From Lysinibacillus sp. FSL W8-0992 (lineage in GTDB: Bacteria > Bacillota > Bacilli > Bacillales_A > Planococcaceae), in NCBI RefSeq assembly GCF_038008685.1, contig NZ_JBBOZQ010000001.1:3286001-3350000 (forward strand): 64,000 nucleotides of DNA, written 5' to 3'. Of the stretch, positions 24,882 through 34,270 are shown piece by piece (the stretch's first letter is position 1; each line of letters starts with the position of its first letter). A program made the translations under genes and the position numbers. The notes beneath the pieces were generated by a model. That model saw only the letters and a program-made list of their open reading frames with translations. It was not told the origin of the DNA and made no database searches.

Positions 24882-25412
24882 TTGAAAAATTACATAATAA
24901 TTATTTCTATTCTTCTTATATTTACTGTATTTTTAATTATACAAAGAACTTATTCTATTGAATCGAACGAGAGTGCAATGACTACTAGTATTCAACAACA
25001 ATTAGAGGACGATATAGAAATTTCATCGATAGAAGAATATGACATCTCAAAATCTAATTCAAAGATTGTTTTATTTGAGTATGGTAATAAAAAGGGATAT
25101 GCAGTTTTCAAAGTGAATTATGTTAACAAAAAATTAAAAATTATTTTTGTAAAATCTAATATTTTAGATAAGAATATCAATATCATACATACAAATCGAG
25201 GTAATTATATTCTTTTAAGTGGTAACTATAATGAGAAAATAAATTATATAGTTGTAAATGAAGGCAATACTAAGCACTTATTTGAAGTTGCACTTATTAA
25301 CGAAAACTTTAGAAATTTATATATTACTCTGGAAACTATTCCACGTAGTTTAACTGACACGATGCTAAATGATGTATTAGTATACAATAAGGATAATAAG
25401 CTAGTATATTAG
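24882..25412 (+). CDS. Unknown single-pass membrane-anchored protein
   Basis: 176 residues from TTG 24882, which has GGGGGAT at 24870-24876 in front; an in-frame ATG at 24864 lacks a ribosome site. One N-terminal hydrophobic helix (YIIIISILLIFTVFLII) anchors it, with the rest outside: an acidic stretch and then a beta-rich domain. No cysteine lipobox. It follows the two overlapping unknown genes but is separated from them by 295 bases containing the inverted repeat. Not recognised. Confidence 0.6.
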   Translation: MKNYIIIISILLIFTVFLIIQRTYSIESNESAMTTSIQQQLEDDIEISSIEEYDISKSNSKIVLFEYGNKKGYAVFKVNYVNKKLKIIFVKSNILDKNINIIHTNRGNYILLSGNYNEKINYIVVNEGNTKHLFEVALINENFRNLYITLETIPRSLTDTMLNDVLVYNKDNKLVY

Positions 25413-25505
25413 AATCACTGCCAATATCTTCAACTCCATCAAGGACTATGCCCTCCCCTTTTTATAAAATAGAATTTATCTACCTGCGTGTTTAAATGAT
25501 TAAAA

Positions 25506-25620
25506 CCGAGGTGGTAACTCCTGTAGAAACACAAAGTATATAAATGCAACAAGGGGCACATTAGCGAGGGTTGCAGTTTTCGATGCACCTGAGGAAGCAT
25601 CCGCATGGAGCGAGAATCAA
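25506..25620. repeat. Intergenic dispersed repeat, copy 2 (inverted, diverged)
   Basis: The reverse complement aligns with 8461-8583: TTGATTCTCGCTCCATGCGGATGCTTCC against TTGATTTCCGCTACAGGCGGACGCTTTCC, CTGCAACCCTCGCTAATG against CCGCAACCCTCCCTAACG, and CAGGAGTTACCACCTCGG against TGGAGTCACCGCCCTCCG. Many differences are C-to-T or G-to-A. It occupies most of the 470-base gap 25413-25882; the remainder shows nothing. Confidence 0.65.
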
Positions 25621-25882
25621 ATGCTAGAATGCTTGTTTAACGTAAATAAGTATTCCTTTTCAACAAAATCAGTTAAAATCGTCCTTTTTTTATCCTTTAT
25701 CTTCTTGTGCTTATCTAAGAATGATGTTTTTTCGCAAGATTCCACTTACATTAAAAAACAAGAGCGATTGGATTGGACCTAAGAAAACTTATTCATAAAG
25801 CGTTTATATTTTTATATCATACTTGACAACTTGGTTTAATCAACGTATTATCATTTTCATACATTTAGATAGAGGTGATCTT

Positions 25883-27064
25883 GTGAGTTTTCAAAATCAA
25901 GTAGAACAATTACATACACTTTTCGATGAAATTGTAGCTAATCGTCGTTATATGCATATGCACCCTGAATTATCATTTGAAGAAGAAAAAACATCCATTT
26001 TTATTGCTAATACATTAAAAGAATATGGTATCCCATTCCGCGAACGCGTTGGCAAAAATGGAATCGTCGCTAACATTGATGGCGCTTTACCAGGAAAAAC
26101 ACTCGCGTTCCGTGCCGATTTCGATGCCCTACCAATCAATGATGAAAAAGACGTACCCTATAAATCGACAGTACCTGGCGTTATGCACGCTTGTGGTCAT
26201 GATGGACATACTGCTGCACTACTTGCATTTGCAAAAATTGTACAGCAAAATAAAGATCAATTAAGAGGCTCTATCCGTTTAATTTTCCAACCTGCTGAAG
26301 AAAAACCACCAGGTGGAGCAAAATTTATGATTGAGGATGGCGCGCTTGATGGTGTTGATTTTGTATTTGGAGCTCATTTAGCTTCCGATTTACCTTTAGG
26401 AAAAATTTCAACTGCAGCTGGTCCAATAATGGCCTCTGTTGACGCATTTACGATTAAATTATTCGGTAAAGGTGGACATGGAGCTTACCCACATACGACG
26501 AAGGATTCAATCATTGCAGCGACTCAGCTTATTCAAAACTTCCAGCAAATCGTTAGCCGTCGAGTAAATCCAACTGAGGCAGCGGTTGTAACAGTTGGTA
26601 GTTTACACGCAGGAAATGCCTTTAATGTTATTGCAGACACTGCTACATTAGAAGGTACTGTTCGTACATTAAATCAAAATGTACGGAATCAAATTGAAAA
26701 AGAAATTTTCGCTATTTTAGATGGCTTAAAAGTTTCAAATTATGTAGACTATGAAATCGATTATTTAAAAGGCTATCCTGTTTTAATTAATACAGAAAAG
26801 GAATCTGTTATTGTTGAACAATTAATTAAAGAACAATTCACAGAAGAAGCTTTCGAAATTAAAACTGCAGTCTTGGGTGCCGAAGATTTTGCCTATTACT
26901 TACAACATGTACCAGGAAACTTTATTCACGTTGGCTCTGCCAATGAACATGCAAATACACAATTCCCTCACCACCATCCGAAATTCGATTTTGATGAGCG
27001 TGCATTGCTAAATATCGCAACAATATTCTTAAAAATTATTGATTATTACGGTAAAGTCGAATAA
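25883..27064 (+). CDS. M20-family amidohydrolase (N-acyl amino acid/peptidase type)
   Basis: 393 residues, cytosolic, metal-dependent amide hydrolase of the M20D/aminoacylase group. Metal motif HACGHDGHT at about 102-110 (Cys104 bridging or ligand, His106), then PAEEKPPGGAK with the catalytic Glu and a dimerisation domain. The ribosome site AGAGGTGAT at 25871-25879 selects GTG 25883; an ATG-less extension upstream to 25823 is rejected. It faces the peptide uptake operon across terminators. It likely releases amino acids from N-acylated or conjugated substrates brought in by such systems. Confidence 0.88.
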   Translation: MSFQNQVEQLHTLFDEIVANRRYMHMHPELSFEEEKTSIFIANTLKEYGIPFRERVGKNGIVANIDGALPGKTLAFRADFDALPINDEKDVPYKSTVPGVMHACGHDGHTAALLAFAKIVQQNKDQLRGSIRLIFQPAEEKPPGGAKFMIEDGALDGVDFVFGAHLASDLPLGKISTAAGPIMASVDAFTIKLFGKGGHGAYPHTTKDSIIAATQLIQNFQQIVSRRVNPTEAAVVTVGSLHAGNAFNVIADTATLEGTVRTLNQNVRNQIEKEIFAILDGLKVSNYVDYEIDYLKGYPVLINTEKESVIVEQLIKEQFTEEAFEIKTAVLGAEDFAYYLQHVPGNFIHVGSANEHANTQFPHHHPKFDFDERALLNIATIFLKIIDYYGKVE

Positions 27065-27066
27065 AT

Positions 27067-27108
27067 AAAACGGATTTGGAAAACGTGTAATTTTCCAAAT
27101 CCGTTTTT
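27067..27108 (+). terminator. Terminator of the M20 hydrolase gene
   Basis: AAAACGGATTTGGAAAA and its complement form a 17-bp stem with a 7-base loop, ending in TTTTT, right after the stop. Confidence 0.88.
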
Positions 27109-27191
27109 GTCTTTTCTAGGAAAATGTAAGCACAAAATTACATTCGTTTAATTTCAATTGCTAAAGTATGATCCAAAATCAAAAAAGCCAA

Positions 27192-27218
27192 ATCCGAAAA
27201 ATAATGTTTTTTTCGGAT
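27192..27218 (-). terminator. Terminator of the peptide transport operon
   Basis: ATCCGAAAAA and TTTTTCGGAT form a 10-bp stem with a 7-base loop, 13 bases past the end of the OppC-like gene on the minus strand. Confidence 0.75.
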
Positions 27219-27230
27219 CTGCCCCTTTTG

Positions 27231-28154
27231 CTACTTTGAATTGTGTGGGTCAAGTGCGTCTCGCAATGCATCCCCAATATAGTTAATTGATAAAACGGTA
27301 CATAATATTAAAATACCCGGTGGAATCCAAAGCCACGGTTGATCCGTTAAAATCGAAATCGATTGGGCATTTGAAAGCATATTCCCCCAACTTGCATCTG
27401 GCGGCTGTACGCCTAAGCCTAAAAAGCTTAATGCTGCTTCATCTAATATTGCCCCTGCAACACCAGAAGTAGCGAAAATCAAAATAGGTGCAATGGTATT
27501 CGGTAAAATATGCTTAAACAAAATACGTGGCGTCTTATATCCTAGAGCAATACTTGCTTTCACATAGTCCGATTGCTTAATCGCTAAAACATTGCCGCGC
27601 ACAAGTCGTGCTATACCTGGCCAGCCTAGCACCCCTAAAATAAGAATGATATTCGTTAACCCTGGTCCTACAATACTAGCAACAACTAAAATAAACAAAA
27701 TATATGGAAATGACATAAACATATCTGTAATACGCATAATAATCCCATCTATAATGCCACCAAAATAACCAGAAATTAACCCTAATACAGTACCAATAAT
27801 CGCCGAAATTGCCACCGCACCAATACCTACAGCTAACGAAACACGTGCCGCATAAATGACGCGACTAAACACGTCTCGTCCTACTTGATCTGTACCTAGT
27901 AAGTGCTGCCATGAAGGTGGTGCACTAAATTCGCTTGTAATTTCAGCTGGATCAAACGGTGCAATAAACGGTGCAAAAATGGCCGCAATCGTTACAATCG
28001 CTAAAAACCATAGTCCAATTACAGCTAATTTATGCTTTTTGAATCTTTTCCAAAATAGGCTCTTCGTATTTGCTACAGCAAATTCTTCATTCCAAGTGAC
28101 CGTGTGTTCTGTATCATACTGTTTTTTATTAAAATACCTTTTAAATAATCTCAT
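27231..28154 (-). CDS. Peptide ABC transporter permease (OppC/DppC type)
   Basis: 307-residue membrane permease. The N-terminal OppC_N segment (LFWKRFKKHKLAVIGLWFL) and the EAA loop near DEAALSFLGLGVQPPDASWG are typical of OppC/DppC. It pairs with the OppB-like permease, whose stop overlaps its ATG (ATGA). Last gene of a seven-gene minus-strand operon. Substrate class, peptide or peptide-like amide, is inferred from the family and the peptidase genes at the front of the operon. Confidence 0.93.
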   Translation of the reverse strand: MRLFKRYFNKKQYDTEHTVTWNEEFAVANTKSLFWKRFKKHKLAVIGLWFLAIVTIAAIFAPFIAPFDPAEITSEFSAPPSWQHLLGTDQVGRDVFSRVIYAARVSLAVGIGAVAISAIIGTVLGLISGYFGGIIDGIIMRITDMFMSFPYILFILVVASIVGPGLTNIILILGVLGWPGIARLVRGNVLAIKQSDYVKASIALGYKTPRILFKHILPNTIAPILIFATSGVAGAILDEAALSFLGLGVQPPDASWGNMLSNAQSISILTDQPWLWIPPGILILCTVLSINYIGDALRDALDPHNSK

Positions 28155-29125
28155 CGTTTGCCACCCCCAACATAGCTTTTGCGAATACGTGGGTCGACAA
28201 ATGCGTATACAATATCCGTTAAAATATTTGAAGCAATAACAATGAATGCAGCTACTAAGTTTAATCCCATAATGGTAGAGTAATCACGGCTCATAATGGA
28301 AGAAAGCGTAAGCTGACCAATACCTGGCCAGGAGAAAATTTGCTCAATTACAACTGCTCCACCAAATAAAATCGAAATCTCTAATCCGATAATTGTTACA
28401 ATTGGAATTAAAGCATTTCGCATCGCATGTTTATTCACAACGAAAAATTCTTTTACTCCTTTTGCACGAGCTGTACGTAAAAAATCTTGTCCCATAATTT
28501 CAAGCATGCCCGAACGCACATAACGGATGTTTCTCCCAGCAACGCTTGCGACAAGCACTGTCACAGGTAAAATCATATGCCATAAAAGTGATCCGAAGCT
28601 TCCTTCAGCACCTAATTCTTTCATACCGCCTGAAGGTAACCAATTTAATTGAATTGAGAAAATATATACTAATAATAAAGCCAAGAAGAAGTTAGGTATG
28701 GAAACTCCTAAAAATGAACCCGTTACAAATGTATAATCAAGTTTCGAATATTGCTTCGTTGCACTATAAATGCCAATTGGAATCGCAATAATTAACCCTA
28801 ATATTAACGCTGTTCCCATTAAAATAATTGTCGGACCCATTCGGCTCGCAATTAACTCGGTTACAGGCTCATACGTAATCATTGAATAGCCTAAATCGCC
28901 ATGCAACACTAAGTTTTTTAACCAATTCCAATATTGAATGTAGGCTGGATCATTTAGTCCTAATTCTATCATTTTAGCCTGTCTTGCGGCCTCTGGTAAC
29001 TTAGGGCTCACGAGCATATCGACAGGATTACCTGGTGCCATTCGCATAATAATGAAGTTAATAACCGATACACCAAATAAAACGGGGACGGCGATTAATA
29101 ATCGTCTTAAAATATATCCTAGCAT
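28151..29125 (-). CDS. Peptide ABC transporter permease (OppB/DppB type)
   Basis: 324 residues, about six membrane helices, starting MLGYILRRLLIAVPVLFGVSVINFIIMRM, the standard DppB/OppB N-terminus. An EAA-type loop is present (FSWPGIGQLTLSSIMSRDY). It overlaps the upstream OppF-like gene by seven bases and the downstream permease by four. Forms the translocation channel with the OppC-like protein. Confidence 0.93.
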   Translation of the reverse strand: MLGYILRRLLIAVPVLFGVSVINFIIMRMAPGNPVDMLVSPKLPEAARQAKMIELGLNDPAYIQYWNWLKNLVLHGDLGYSMITYEPVTELIASRMGPTIILMGTALILGLIIAIPIGIYSATKQYSKLDYTFVTGSFLGVSIPNFFLALLLVYIFSIQLNWLPSGGMKELGAEGSFGSLLWHMILPVTVLVASVAGRNIRYVRSGMLEIMGQDFLRTARAKGVKEFFVVNKHAMRNALIPIVTIIGLEISILFGGAVVIEQIFSWPGIGQLTLSSIMSRDYSTIMGLNLVAAFIVIASNILTDIVYAFVDPRIRKSYVGGGKR

Positions 29126-29973
29126 GCATCTGTCCCCTTTTCACGGCGAATAATACTTCGTTTTGTCGGATCTGGCTTCGGATAAGCATTTAATAATTTT
29201 TTTGTATAATCATGTTGAGGGTTTAAGAAAATTTGTTCTGTTTTACCCATCTCCACAATTTTGCCGGCATACATTACTGCAATACGATCACTAATATATT
29301 TCATTGCACCTAAACCGTGCGCAATGAATAAGTATGTTAACCCTAATTCATTTTGAAGCTGTTTAAACAAGTTTAAAATTTGCGCTTGAATCGATACATC
29401 TAATGCCGATACAGGCTCATCACAAATTAATAATCTTGGTCGTAATGATAACGCACGAGCAATGCCGACACGTTGGCGTTGACCACCCGAAAACTCGTGT
29501 GGGTAACGCTCTTTTGCTGTCGTTGGTAGCCCCACTAACGCAAGTAATCGGTCTACTTCCTGCGCTATCTCATTCGTCGGGACTATTTTATGTACGCGTA
29601 GCGGTTCTGCAAGTAATGATCCGATTGTTTGTCTTGGATTTAAAGAAGAATATGGATCTTGGAAAACAATTTGGATTTGTTGACTTAAGCTAACGCGGTC
29701 TGTTCGATAATCCATTTGTTGACCATTAAATAGAATACGTCCCCCTGTTTTCGGTTCTAGACCGATAATCGTGCGCCCTAACGTTGATTTCCCACAGCCA
29801 GATTCTCCTACAAGCCCAACTGTTTCCCCTTCGTAAATTTCGAATGAAACGCCATCTACTGCTTTCACATAATCGGTTTTTAAATTCATAAAGCCTGTTT
29901 TAAACGGATAGTACGTTTTAACATCTTCTAATACAAGTAACGGAGAGTTGTTTTGCTCTGTTTCCTTTTTCAT
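29119..29973 (-). CDS. Peptide ABC transporter ATPase (OppF/DppF type)
   Basis: 284 residues. Walker A GESGCGKST is at 56-64, the signature FSGGQRQRVGIARAL is present, and Walker B is LLICDEPVSALD. Ribosome site AAGGAGGA lies inside the end of the OppD-like gene and ATG 29973 overlaps its stop (ATGA); a longer in-frame start is possible but lies upstream of that site. Somewhat short at the C-terminus for OppF. It energises the importer with the OppD-like partner. Confidence 0.92.
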   Translation of the reverse strand: MKKETEQNNSPLLVLEDVKTYYPFKTGFMNLKTDYVKAVDGVSFEIYEGETVGLVGESGCGKSTLGRTIIGLEPKTGGRILFNGQQMDYRTDRVSLSQQIQIVFQDPYSSLNPRQTIGSLLAEPLRVHKIVPTNEIAQEVDRLLALVGLPTTAKERYPHEFSGGQRQRVGIARALSLRPRLLICDEPVSALDVSIQAQILNLFKQLQNELGLTYLFIAHGLGAMKYISDRIAVMYAGKIVEMGKTEQIFLNPQHDYTKKLLNAYPKPDPTKRSIIRREKGTDAC

Positions 29974-30959
29974 TTCTGCTCTCCTCCTTGTGCGACCTTT
30001 TGCCATTCAAAACATCTCGTTTTATGCCCTTTTTCAACTTCAATTAATGGTGGTTGCTGTTTTTTACAATGCTCTGTTGCAAAAGCGCAACGGTTTGCAA
30101 AACGACAGCCAACAATATTTTGATAACGCCCTGGTATCGTACCTGGTATTGCCTTTAATTGTTTTCCGTCAAAATCCATTGATGGAATTGAATCCATTAG
30201 GCCCATTGTATATGGATGTAATGGTCGTTCAAACAATGTAAAAACATCTGCTTCTTCGACAACTTGCCCTGCATACATAACGATGACACGATCTGCCATT
30301 TCTGCAACGACACCTAAATCATGTGTAATAAGTAAAACAGATGTCTGCAGCTCATAACACAATTCATTCATTAAGCGCATGATTTGTGCTTGTACCGTTA
30401 CATCAAGCGCCGTTGTCGGTTCGTCCGCAATTAATAGCTTTGGTTTACATACTAAAGCTATTGCAATCATGACACGTTGTCGCATTCCACCTGATAAAGA
30501 GAAGGGGAATTGCTTCATCACACGTTTAGCATTAGGTATACCAACTTTATCTAACATATTTTGAGCAATTGCTTTTGCTTCCTTTTTATCGACATCTGTA
30601 TGGAGTAAAATGGCCTCTACTAGCTGATGACCAATTGTAAAAACAGGATTTAACGCGGTCATTGGCTCTTGAAAAATCATTGAAATTTCTTTCCCTCGTA
30701 ACGATTGAAATTCCTTATTAGAAAGAGCTGTTAAGTTTTTATCTTCTAATGTAATCTCACCTTGCTCAATTGAACCGCGTTTCCCTAATAGACGCATAAT
30801 AGAGAGTGCTGTTACGCTTTTCCCGCTTCCCGACTCACCAACAATCCCCAATGTTTCACCTTTTTTTACATCAAAGCTAACATCGTCGACACTGACTACT
30901 TTTCCATATTCAGTTTCGAATGCCGTTTTCAGCTGTTTTACGCTTAGCAAACTCTCCAT
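29970..30959 (-). CDS. Peptide ABC transporter ATPase (OppD/DppD type)
   Basis: 329 residues. Walker A GESGSGKS is at 41-48, the signature is LSGGMRQRVMIAIAL and Walker B is LLIADEPTTALD. The C-terminal oligopeptide-transporter extension contains Cys-rich GCRFANRCAFATEHC, the Fe-S-like or zinc region typical of OppD/DppD. It starts 23 bases after the binding-protein gene and is coupled to the OppF-like gene. Confidence 0.93.
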   Translation of the reverse strand: MESLLSVKQLKTAFETEYGKVVSVDDVSFDVKKGETLGIVGESGSGKSVTALSIMRLLGKRGSIEQGEITLEDKNLTALSNKEFQSLRGKEISMIFQEPMTALNPVFTIGHQLVEAILLHTDVDKKEAKAIAQNMLDKVGIPNAKRVMKQFPFSLSGGMRQRVMIAIALVCKPKLLIADEPTTALDVTVQAQIMRLMNELCYELQTSVLLITHDLGVVAEMADRVIVMYAGQVVEEADVFTLFERPLHPYTMGLMDSIPSMDFDGKQLKAIPGTIPGRYQNIVGCRFANRCAFATEHCKKQQPPLIEVEKGHKTRCFEWQKVAQGGEQK

Positions 30960-30982
30960 TAAAACACGTCCTATCTCTCTCT

Positions 30983-32593
30983 TTATTTAACAGTCCACTC
31001 GTGTACGTTAATGAACATACCGAAGTCGCTTGGTGTAGCGCCTTGAACTCGTTTATTAACTGCGCCTAATGCTGTTGTAGCATAAATTGATGGCATTGGT
31101 ACTTCTTGTTGTGTTATTTCTTGTAATTCACCGTATAACGCTTTAATTTTCACTTCATCTACTTCAGTCGCTAATGCAGCTAAAATTTCATTGACACGTG
31201 CATTGTTATAAGCGTTTGGATTACCTTCTCCTAAGAAGTAAGCAATATCCGGAAGTGGGTTAATTGGTGTAATGGATACTGTTAAAATCGCTAAATCATA
31301 CTTCTGACTTACGATTTCATCGATAATTGTACCGAAATCCATCATTTGGATTTCAGCTGTAATACCTGCCTCTCGTAGGTTTTCTACGATGATGTTTGCA
31401 GCTTGCTCTAACGTTGCATCACCTGATAATACAGCTAATTTCAACTTTTTGCTTGAATCCCATCTAGACTCAGCTAATAATTGTTTTGCTTTTTCTAGGT
31501 CATACTTAACTGGTTTCATACCTTCATTTAAGTACGGGCTATTGCTTGGGAAGAAGCCATCCGTTACTTCACCAGCACCTTTTAATAAATTATCAATAAT
31601 TAACTGACGGTTCATAGCATATGAAATCGCTTGACGTTGCTTCACATCTGGCACAACGTTTTCATTAATATACATATATTGTGTAGCTAATGGCTCACCA
31701 TAAGCCGTGTTTAATGTATCTAAACCTTGCACATTTGCATAATCTGAAACGGGAATAACACCTGCTGAAGGGATATTCATATCAATTTCACCGCTCTTTA
31801 ATTGAGCAGCAATTTGATTCCCTTGTAATACTTTAAAGTTTAATTGATCTAATGTAGAAGCACCTTTGAAGTAATCTTTATTTGGTACCATTTCTACAAA
31901 ATGTGCACGATCCATTTTTGAAATGATAAATGGACCAGAAGTTACTGTTGGGTTTTGCATGAAATCACTTGCATTTAGCTCTTCAACTGCAAGTGTTTCA
32001 AGTTGTGCCTTCGGTAATGTTAGTAAATAACGACCTACTGTATCTTGGAAGATGGATAATGTCGTTGGTTTTTTAGTTTTAATTTGAATTGTATCTTCGT
32101 CTACTTTTGTAACGCCTGAAATAGAAGTGGAACCTTGTGGTAAGTAACCACTATCATCTAAGCCTTCAACAATTGCAAACATATAAGCATAGTTTGACGC
32201 CACAACAGGGTTTGCCATTAATTCCAATGTAAAGATTACGTCATCCGTTGTAATATCTGTGCCATCTGTCCATTTAGCTTCTTTGTTTAAATTAATTGTA
32301 AATGTTTGATTATTTTCTGTTGTAATTGAATCAGCTAGCATTGGCTGATAGTTTAATTTTGAATCTAAATCAACTAATGGTAAAAATAATAAATTTGAAA
32401 CATAAGTAGAAACTAATCCACTAGGTTGTAATGGATTAATGTTGCTAGCTGGATACGTAACACCGATATTAATAACATTTTTATCGCTGCTCTTCCCTTC
32501 AGAAGAAGATTTATCGTTACCACAAGCTGCTAAAACAACTAGTACTACCATTGTTAATAACGCTAACATAACCTTTTTTGAGTTTTTGAACAT
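30983..32593 (-). CDS. Family 5 solute-binding lipoprotein (peptide/amide)
   Basis: 536 residues. A lipoprotein signal (KKVMLALLTMVVLVVLAACG) places the lipobox Cys at about residue 24, so it is anchored outside the membrane. The body has the SBP_bac_5 pattern (TDGTDITTDDVIFTLELM, NPTVTSGPFIISK, RQAISYAMNRQLI). It feeds the four downstream transporter genes. Ligand cannot be read from sequence: dipeptide, oligopeptide or related amide. Confidence 0.92.
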   Translation of the reverse strand: MFKNSKKVMLALLTMVVLVVLAACGNDKSSSEGKSSDKNVINIGVTYPASNINPLQPSGLVSTYVSNLLFLPLVDLDSKLNYQPMLADSITTENNQTFTINLNKEAKWTDGTDITTDDVIFTLELMANPVVASNYAYMFAIVEGLDDSGYLPQGSTSISGVTKVDEDTIQIKTKKPTTLSIFQDTVGRYLLTLPKAQLETLAVEELNASDFMQNPTVTSGPFIISKMDRAHFVEMVPNKDYFKGASTLDQLNFKVLQGNQIAAQLKSGEIDMNIPSAGVIPVSDYANVQGLDTLNTAYGEPLATQYMYINENVVPDVKQRQAISYAMNRQLIIDNLLKGAGEVTDGFFPSNSPYLNEGMKPVKYDLEKAKQLLAESRWDSSKKLKLAVLSGDATLEQAANIIVENLREAGITAEIQMMDFGTIIDEIVSQKYDLAILTVSITPINPLPDIAYFLGEGNPNAYNNARVNEILAALATEVDEVKIKALYGELQEITQQEVPMPSIYATTALGAVNKRVQGATPSDFGMFINVHEWTVK

Positions 32594-32629
32594 TGCTATT
32601 TCTCCTATTTCTCTAATTTAGATGCTTTA

Positions 32630-33406
32630 TTATGAATCCAATGAAATGATTTGCTTTTCGCCTGCCTTCACTTTACTTTGAATGCGATTGCTCATAGGTG
32701 GCATCGGACAGTTAAAGTAAGGTGAAAATGCGCATGGCGGTAAAAAGGCTTTATTAAAATCAAGAAGCACTGTATCATCGTCTAATAGTTCGATGATTAA
32801 CATACGACCCATACCGTATGTTTCGTTACCACTTGTTGCATCTTGGAAAATAATAATTGAGTGTAGTCCAGATTGAAAAGGTCGTAATCTATATAGCGCT
32901 CCGCCAATTTCCACTTCAATAACACCTATTGATTCATGACTACGCGCTGCACGATTGTCATCTCCCGTGTGAGAAAACTCAATCATCGCATCATCTTTTA
33001 TAAGATTTCCATTATAAATTGCTTGTTCGTTCAATTCGTACGAATCAATATGACTAAACGTTTGAAGTGCAGAGCTGTTTTCATCCCAAATGGCTAGTAA
33101 ATGCATAGAGCCTGGCTGACTTGTAGCCATTGCAGAAATGCCGTTAGTAGTTTGAACGATAGTTTTATCCGCAATAATATTCACCATACCTTCCATTAGC
33201 ACACCGTTTATAAATAATTGGTCTTCAGCTAATGCCGTTAAGGTAAGACCTGGTACAGATGGGTTTGTCGGCTTCCAACTTCCAGCAATTTGTTTAACTG
33301 TTGTTTCACTCGTTAACTCATGCATTGCGATTAAACTTAAATCGCCTTGTGCTCCCGTTACTTCTAAATGACGTTGTTTATGCCAGGCTTGTAATGTGGT
33401 ATGCAT
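32630..33406 (-). CDS. DUF1684 protein
   Basis: 258 residues, soluble, mostly beta. The C-terminal signature is FNKAFLPPCAFSPYFNCPMP followed by PMSNRIQSKVKAGEK, matching DUF1684. Family function is unknown. It is sandwiched between an alpha/beta hydrolase (six bases upstream) and the peptide-binding lipoprotein, so it probably handles or senses the imported substrate; that is an inference from operon position only. Confidence 0.85.
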   Translation of the reverse strand: MHTTLQAWHKQRHLEVTGAQGDLSLIAMHELTSETTVKQIAGSWKPTNPSVPGLTLTALAEDQLFINGVLMEGMVNIIADKTIVQTTNGISAMATSQPGSMHLLAIWDENSSALQTFSHIDSYELNEQAIYNGNLIKDDAMIEFSHTGDDNRAARSHESIGVIEVEIGGALYRLRPFQSGLHSIIIFQDATSGNETYGMGRMLIIELLDDDTVLLDFNKAFLPPCAFSPYFNCPMPPMSNRIQSKVKAGEKQIISLDS

Positions 33407-33412
33407 CTTGAA

Positions 33413-34270
33413 TCAGTCCTTTAATAAAAATTCTCGTACTACGATTAAGAAGTCTTCATGCTCTTCGATGAATGGCATATGCCCACTCTCTTCAAATACA
33501 GTTAATTGCGAATTTTTAATTAATGAATGCATTACTTCTGACTGTGTTAACGGTGTAATCCAATCGTGACGGCCCGCTACAATTAATGTAGGCACTTCAA
33601 GGTTGACAATTTGTGAGCGTACATCGTATTGTGGCATTAAATGTTTGAACGTATAGTTTGTAATTTCTAAGGAACCGATTGGACGACTTCCTGTATCGCC
33701 ACCTAGTTCTTCCTGATAGTTGTACCAGTATAAATCCCAGCAAATATCCCACCATTGAATTAAATGATCGTCGTCACGGATGTTACCTTCAAATAACTCT
33801 GGAATAGTTTGAATTTGTTTTTCCGTTCCAATTCGTTGTGCAAACTCTTTAGCTTCCTTATAGAATTCATAGCTTGGTGCAGTATTAATTAATAAGAGCT
33901 TACTCACTGATTGCGGGTAGCGCGTAGCAAATACTTGGGCAATCATCCCACCGAAAGAATGGCCTAGCACAGCAACTTTTTCTAAGCCTAAATAATTGCG
34001 TAAAGCTTCGATATCATCTGCTAACTGATCAAATGTTGCTGTCGTTACATCTACACGCTCTGATTGACCATTGCATCTTTGATCTAAATAAACAATCTGA
34101 TAGAATTCTGATAGTGGCGTTAACCATGGCTTGAAATCAGAGTGATCACTACCTGGTCCACCATGTACGGCAATAAGTACTGGTTTTTTCACCATTTTTG
34201 GTCCTACCGGAATATACCCTGAACCTTCTACGTCAAAATAAATTTTCGTTCCATTTATCGCAGCAAACAT
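33413..34270 (-). CDS. Proline iminopeptidase-like alpha/beta hydrolase
   Basis: 285 residues. Features of the peptidase S33 group: oxyanion strand HGGPG (36-40), DQRCNGQS (63-70) where prolyl aminopeptidases have DQRGxGxS, nucleophile elbow GHSFGG with Ser105, and the late Asp and His (GRHDW, SGHMPF). First gene of the operon, start ATG 34270 with GTGGGG before it. It likely cleaves N-terminal residues or amides from the imported compound. The RCNG variant in the DQR motif is unusual. Specificity for proline is not established. Confidence 0.85.
   Translation of the reverse strand: MFAAINGTKIYFDVEGSGYIPVGPKMVKKPVLIAVHGGPGSDHSDFKPWLTPLSEFYQIVYLDQRCNGQSERVDVTTATFDQLADDIEALRNYLGLEKVAVLGHSFGGMIAQVFATRYPQSVSKLLLINTAPSYEFYKEAKEFAQRIGTEKQIQTIPELFEGNIRDDDHLIQWWDICWDLYWYNYQEELGGDTGSRPIGSLEITNYTFKHLMPQYDVRSQIVNLEVPTLIVAGRHDWITPLTQSEVMHSLIKNSQLTVFEESGHMPFIEEHEDFLIVVREFLLKD

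Noticed and set aside
24698-24961. An 87-residue frame between the unknown genes
   Set aside because: No ribosome site, it runs through the inverted repeat and into the next gene in another frame.
25506-25530. GAGGTGGTAACTCC looked like a T-box core
   Set aside because: It lies inside the diverged intergenic repeat, lacks the terminator and specifier parts, and is matched by the corresponding end of the copy at 8.5 kb.
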